The translations under genes were made by a program, and so were the position numbers. Below, one piece after another: positions 61,162-64,000 of a stretch of 64,000 bases of DNA (position 1 is the stretch's first letter; the number at the start of each line of letters is the position of its first letter). Under the pieces are notes generated by a model. It was not told where the DNA came from. It was given only the letters and a program-made list of their open reading frames with translations, and ran no database searches. Origin of the DNA: an uncultured Dysosmobacter sp. Its GTDB lineage: Bacteria; Bacillota; Clostridia; Oscillospirales; Oscillospiraceae. The stretch covers positions 1 through 64,000 of the forward strand of contig NZ_CANRKH010000006.1 in assembly GCF_947631165.1 (NCBI RefSeq), given 5' to 3'.

Positions 61162-62000
61162 CACTCCACCGCCCCTTTTTGCAGGCTGCACAGGCCCGCG
61201 CCGATGGCGGTGGCGAAGGTGGCGTTTTCCGGGATGATATAGTGGAGGCCGTACAGCCGCTCGAAGTTTTCAAAATTTGGCTTCACCTGGTCCAGGGTGG
61301 TCATGGAGCCGGTGAGGATGACGGTTTTTGTCCCGCAGCTCTGGCAGGCCAGCACTGTCATGGTGCCGATGGCCTGAAGCACCAGATTCACCGTCCCGGC
61401 AGCCAGGTCGGCGGGGGTGGCGTCCTCCGCCAGATTGCCGAAGTTGGCGGCGGTAAGAGTTGGGTCCAGAGTTGGGGCCGGATGGTTGGTGATGTCCTTG
61501 ATGGTCAGGTCCACTTGTCCCAGGTCCCCCTGGGCCGCCAGCTTTTTGATCTGGCCGAACCGCTCCATGCCTACCAGCTTGCGGCACAGGCCGCCCAAGG
61601 TGCCGCCGCCGATGCCGCTGCCGCAGAGGTGCCGCACGGCGCCGTTCCGCTCCGCCCAGAGAAAGGCGGTGCCGGTGCCCATGGTCACCACCACGCCGGA
61701 GGCCTGGCCGGACAGGGCCAGCGCTCCGGCGCCGCTGGCGGAGAATTCGTCCACCTTGCAGGTGGGCAGGCCGAAGATGTCTCCTTCCACAAAGCTGGCG
61801 CCCACGCCGGTGAGGACGACCCGCCGCACGTCCTCCAGACGGAGGCCGTTGCCGCTGAGGTAATTGCCCAGAGCGCCGTACAGGCTGGTGACCTGGTCCT
61901 CCGCCCGGACCCGCAGCATGGAGACCACGCCGCCGCTCCGGTCCAGGCCCACGATCTTGGTGGTGGAGCCGCCGATATCAATGCCTAAGATCACATCCAT
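61161..62000 (-). CDS. coaW: Type II pantothenate kinase
   Basis: The 279-residue ATP-dependent kinase carries out the first step of CoA synthesis. It is the ASKHA-fold CoaW (type II) with GIDIGGSTTKIVGLD, VVLTGVGASFVEGDIFGLP, VVTMGTGTAFLWAE, CGSGIGGGTLGGLC and a C-terminal FATAIGAGLCSLQKG. It diverges from pncB, so CoA and NAD cofactor synthesis adjoin. Confidence 0.93.
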   Translation of the reverse strand: MDVILGIDIGGSTTKIVGLDRSGGVVSMLRVRAEDQVTSLYGALGNYLSGNGLRLEDVRRVVLTGVGASFVEGDIFGLPTCKVDEFSASGAGALALSGQASGVVVTMGTGTAFLWAERNGAVRHLCGSGIGGGTLGGLCRKLVGMERFGQIKKLAAQGDLGQVDLTIKDITNHPAPTLDPTLTAANFGNLAEDATPADLAAGTVNLVLQAIGTMTVLACQSCGTKTVILTGSMTTLDQVKPNFENFERLYGLHYIIPENATFATAIGAGLCSLQKGAVE

Positions 62001-62114
62001 GGTGAATATTCCTTTCCTTTGGCGGCTTTGCCGCCTGTACCCTCATCATAGGGGAGGGAGGGGGACTTGTCAATCCAATTTGACAAAAGTTTGACGAGTT
62101 TTTGTGAAAAACAA

Positions 62115-62143
62115 TTGCTTTTCCAGGCGGGGACGATTATAAT
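62115..62143 (+). promoter_or_regulatory. pncB promoter
   Basis: TTGCTT (62115-62120) and perfect TATAAT (62138-62143) with 17-base spacing. Confidence 0.75.
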
Positions 62144-62156
62144 AGAGAAAATATCA

Positions 62157-62179
62157 AGGCAGGTGACAAGACACTGCCT
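62157..62179 (+). promoter_or_regulatory. Possible NiaR-like operator before pncB
   Basis: AGGCAGGTG-ACAAGA-CACTGCCT is an inverted repeat with one extra base, placed just after the -10 box. Its CAGGTG/CACTG core recalls, as I remember it, the niacin repressor NiaR box of Firmicutes. No niaR gene is in the window. Confidence 0.4.
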
Positions 62180-62200
62180 GGATCGTTATCGAGGTGCGAC

Positions 62201-63649
62201 ATGCATACAGAAGAAAAGCTGAACATGACCATGCTCTGCGACTTTTACGAACTGACCATGGGCAACGGCTATTTTCAGGCGGGCTATCAGGACCGCATCA
62301 CCTATTTCGATGTGTTTTTCCGGGACGTGCCGGACAGGGGCGGTTTTGCCATCTGCGCCGGACTGGACCAGCTGATCGACTATATCGAGAATCTGCATTT
62401 TGACGAGGCGGACATTGCTTACCTGCGGAGCAAGGGCATTTTCTCCGAGGACTTTTTGGCCTATCTGCGGGACTTCCGTTTCACCGGTGATATCTGGGCC
62501 ATCCCCGAGGGCACCCCCATCTTCCCGCGGGAGCCGGTGGTGACAGTCCGCGCCCCGGCCATTGAGGCCCAGCTCATCGAGACCTTCACCCTGCTGACCA
62601 TCAACCACCAGAGCCTCATCGCCACCAAGGCCAACCGCATCGTCCGGGCGGCCCAGGGGCGGACAGTGCTGGAATTTGGTTCCCGCCGCGCCCAGGGGAC
62701 CGACGGCGCCATTTCCGGCGCCCGGGCGGCCTATATCGGCGGCTGCAAGGGTACGGCCTGCACCATCTCCGACCAGCTCTATGGCGTTCCCGCCGGCGGC
62801 ACTATGGCCCATTCCTGGGTCCAGATGTTCGACAGCCAGTATGAGGCGTTCAAGACCTACTGCCAGATATACCCCACCAACGCAACGCTCTTGGTGGACA
62901 CTTACAGCGTGCTGAAATCCGGTGTGCCTGACGCCATCCGGGCCTTCAACGAGGTGTTGAAGCCCCTGGGTATCAAGAAGTGCGGCATCCGGCTGGACTC
63001 CGGCGACATGGCCTATCTGACGCGGGAGGCTCGAAAGATGCTGGATGAGGCGGGCTGGCCGGAGTGCCAGATATCTGCTTCCAACTCCCTGGATGAGTAT
63101 ATCATTCGGGATCTGATCCAGCAGGGCGCTCAGATCGACCTGTTCGGCGTGGGCGAACGGATGATCACCGCCAGCAGCCAGCCGGTGTTCGGCGGTGTGT
63201 ACAAGCTAGCGGCCGTCGAGGACGCGGATGGCAATATCCTGCCCAAGATCAAGGTCAGCGAAAACGTGGACAAGATCACCAATCCCCATTTCAAAAAGGT
63301 CTACCGCATCTTCGACAAGACCACCGGCAAGGCGGAGGCGGACTATATCACCGTGTATGATGAGACTGTGGACGAGAGCCAGCCGTTGGAACTGTTCGAC
63401 CCCCGGGCTACCTGGAAGCGAAAGACCTATACCAATTTCACCGCCAGGCCTTTGCAGGTGCCTGTGTTCCAGGGCGGCAGGCTGGTCTACCGGCAGCCTG
63501 CGCTCCAGGAGATCCAGAAATACTGCGCGGAGCAGGTGGAGACGCTGTGGGATGAGGTCAAGCGCTTTGAGAATCCCCATGTGTTCTATGTGGACCTCAG
63601 CCAGAAGCTGTGGGACATCAAGCAGGAGCTGCTGCGGAAGAGCAGATAA
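62201..63649 (+). CDS. pncB: Nicotinate phosphoribosyltransferase
   Basis: The 482-residue enzyme makes nicotinate mononucleotide from nicotinate and PRPP. Motifs: NMTMLCDFYELTMGNGYFQA, VLEFGSRRAQGTDGAISGAR, FGVGERMITASSQPVFGGVY and RLDSGDMAYLTREARKML. It supplies the substrate of NadD (45.9 kb). A NiaR-like box overlaps its promoter region. Confidence 0.95.
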   Translation: MHTEEKLNMTMLCDFYELTMGNGYFQAGYQDRITYFDVFFRDVPDRGGFAICAGLDQLIDYIENLHFDEADIAYLRSKGIFSEDFLAYLRDFRFTGDIWAIPEGTPIFPREPVVTVRAPAIEAQLIETFTLLTINHQSLIATKANRIVRAAQGRTVLEFGSRRAQGTDGAISGARAAYIGGCKGTACTISDQLYGVPAGGTMAHSWVQMFDSQYEAFKTYCQIYPTNATLLVDTYSVLKSGVPDAIRAFNEVLKPLGIKKCGIRLDSGDMAYLTREARKMLDEAGWPECQISASNSLDEYIIRDLIQQGAQIDLFGVGERMITASSQPVFGGVYKLAAVEDADGNILPKIKVSENVDKITNPHFKKVYRIFDKTTGKAEADYITVYDETVDESQPLELFDPRATWKRKTYTNFTARPLQVPVFQGGRLVYRQPALQEIQKYCAEQVETLWDEVKRFENPHVFYVDLSQKLWDIKQELLRKSR

Positions 63650-63655
63650 TAACAG

Positions 63656-63685
63656 CAGAGGGGCCAGCTGAAAGCTGGCCCCTCT
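63656..63685. terminator. Bidirectional terminator
   Basis: CAGAGGGGCCAGC-TGAAA-GCTGGCCCCTCTG, weakly U-rich on either side, ends pncB. Confidence 0.78.
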
Positions 63686-63769
63686 GTTGTCTGAAAACAT
63701 GTGAGGGACGCGGCACATGGAACGGCGTGGACGTTCGCAGCGGCGCGGAGGGTCCCGGCAGATGGGAAC

Positions 63770-64000
63770 TCACATGAATCGGAACAGAAGAACAGGCAGA
63801 AAAATGGCGGGGAGCAGGTTCATGACCTTGATGCGGGTCACGCCCAGCAGATTCAGGCTGATGGCCAGGATCAGCAGGGACCCCACACAGGTGATCTCCG
63901 CGATGACGGCCTCCGGCAGCAGGGGAGCCAGCAGGGAGGCGGCCAGGGTCATGGGCGCCTGGTAGAGAAAGACCGCGGCGGCGGAAAAGGCCACGCCGAT
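63770..64000 (-). CDS. DUF554 family membrane protein (3' end only)
   Basis: The last 76 residues of a multi-span membrane protein cut off by the window edge. APLLPEAVIAEITCVGSLLI and the terminal LLGVTRIKVMNLLPAIFLPV match the C-terminal spans of DUF554 (YdfK-like) proteins, whose role is unknown. The start lies beyond position 64000. Confidence 0.8.
   Translation of the reverse strand: MGVAFSAAAVFLYQAPMTLAASLLAPLLPEAVIAEITCVGSLLILAISLNLLGVTRIKVMNLLPAIFLPVLLFRFM

Overview
The window looks like chromosomal DNA from a Gram-positive, anaerobic member of the Clostridia, most likely the gut Oscillospiraceae/Ruminococcaceae (Oscillibacter, Lawsonibacter or Flavonifractor-like). This rests on high GC, strong AGGAGG-type ribosome sites, the yhbY-nadD-yqeK-rsfS order of Firmicutes, an M-box and a T-box leader, twin LCP cell-wall proteins, a CD1247-type zinc-ribbon protein, and families typical of that group (DUF2812, RsiV-like anti-sigma). 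The genus is an inference. I see no rRNA, CRISPR array, prophage or intact insertion sequence.

Layout. 1-1.5 kb: three tRNAs (His, Arg, Gly) on the minus strand behind one promoter, a glutamine-amidotransferase-like hydrolase, and tRNA-Ser with its terminator. 1.5-5.6 kb: an AT-richer, decaying island holding a chimeric radical-SAM activase/sugar-epimerase reading frame, a LysR regulator and a broken DASS-type anion transporter. 5.6-14 kb: a PdaA-like deacetylase, a nuclease cluster, a MacAB-like efflux system preceded by a MerR-type dyad promoter, and an ECF sigma/RsiV-like anti-sigma pair. 14-17.5 kb: glutamate dehydrogenase, a TIGR04255 protein and a cell-wall hydrolase. 17.6-24.7 kb: the most unusual block, a PadR repressor with two perfect operators, four tandem DUF2812 membrane proteins, a small protein, and two membrane-anchored HTH proteins sharing an almost identical DNA-binding module. 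24.7-36.9 kb: isocitrate dehydrogenase and aconitase, an HTH-desulfoferrodoxin fusion, an AraC/DUF2000/Na+-symporter group, a cysteine hydrolase, an internally duplicated lipoprotein, twin small HTH regulators and adenine deaminase. 36.9-51.7 kb: an M-box and a possible leader peptide before mgtE, then the housekeeping run smc-ftsY-rph-rdgB-yhbY-nadD/yqeK-LCP-LCP-rsfS. 51.7-64 kb: MarR/DegV, an AT-rich acetyltransferase, a T-box and leuS, rpsU, yqeG, efp, pantothenate kinase, nicotinate phosphoribosyltransferase and the end of a DUF554 protein.

How the genes work together. NAD salvage and synthesis recurs (cysteine hydrolase, NadD-YqeK, PncB). Acn and Icd feed 2-oxoglutarate to GdhA for ammonium assimilation; no citrate synthase is in view. 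Chromosome segregation, protein targeting, RNA processing and ribosome maturation form one long co-directional run. The accessory content is dominated by one-component regulators paired with membrane proteins of unknown function. The best candidates for something undescribed are the PadR/DUF2812 array, the HTH-desulfoferrodoxin protein and the mgtE leader.
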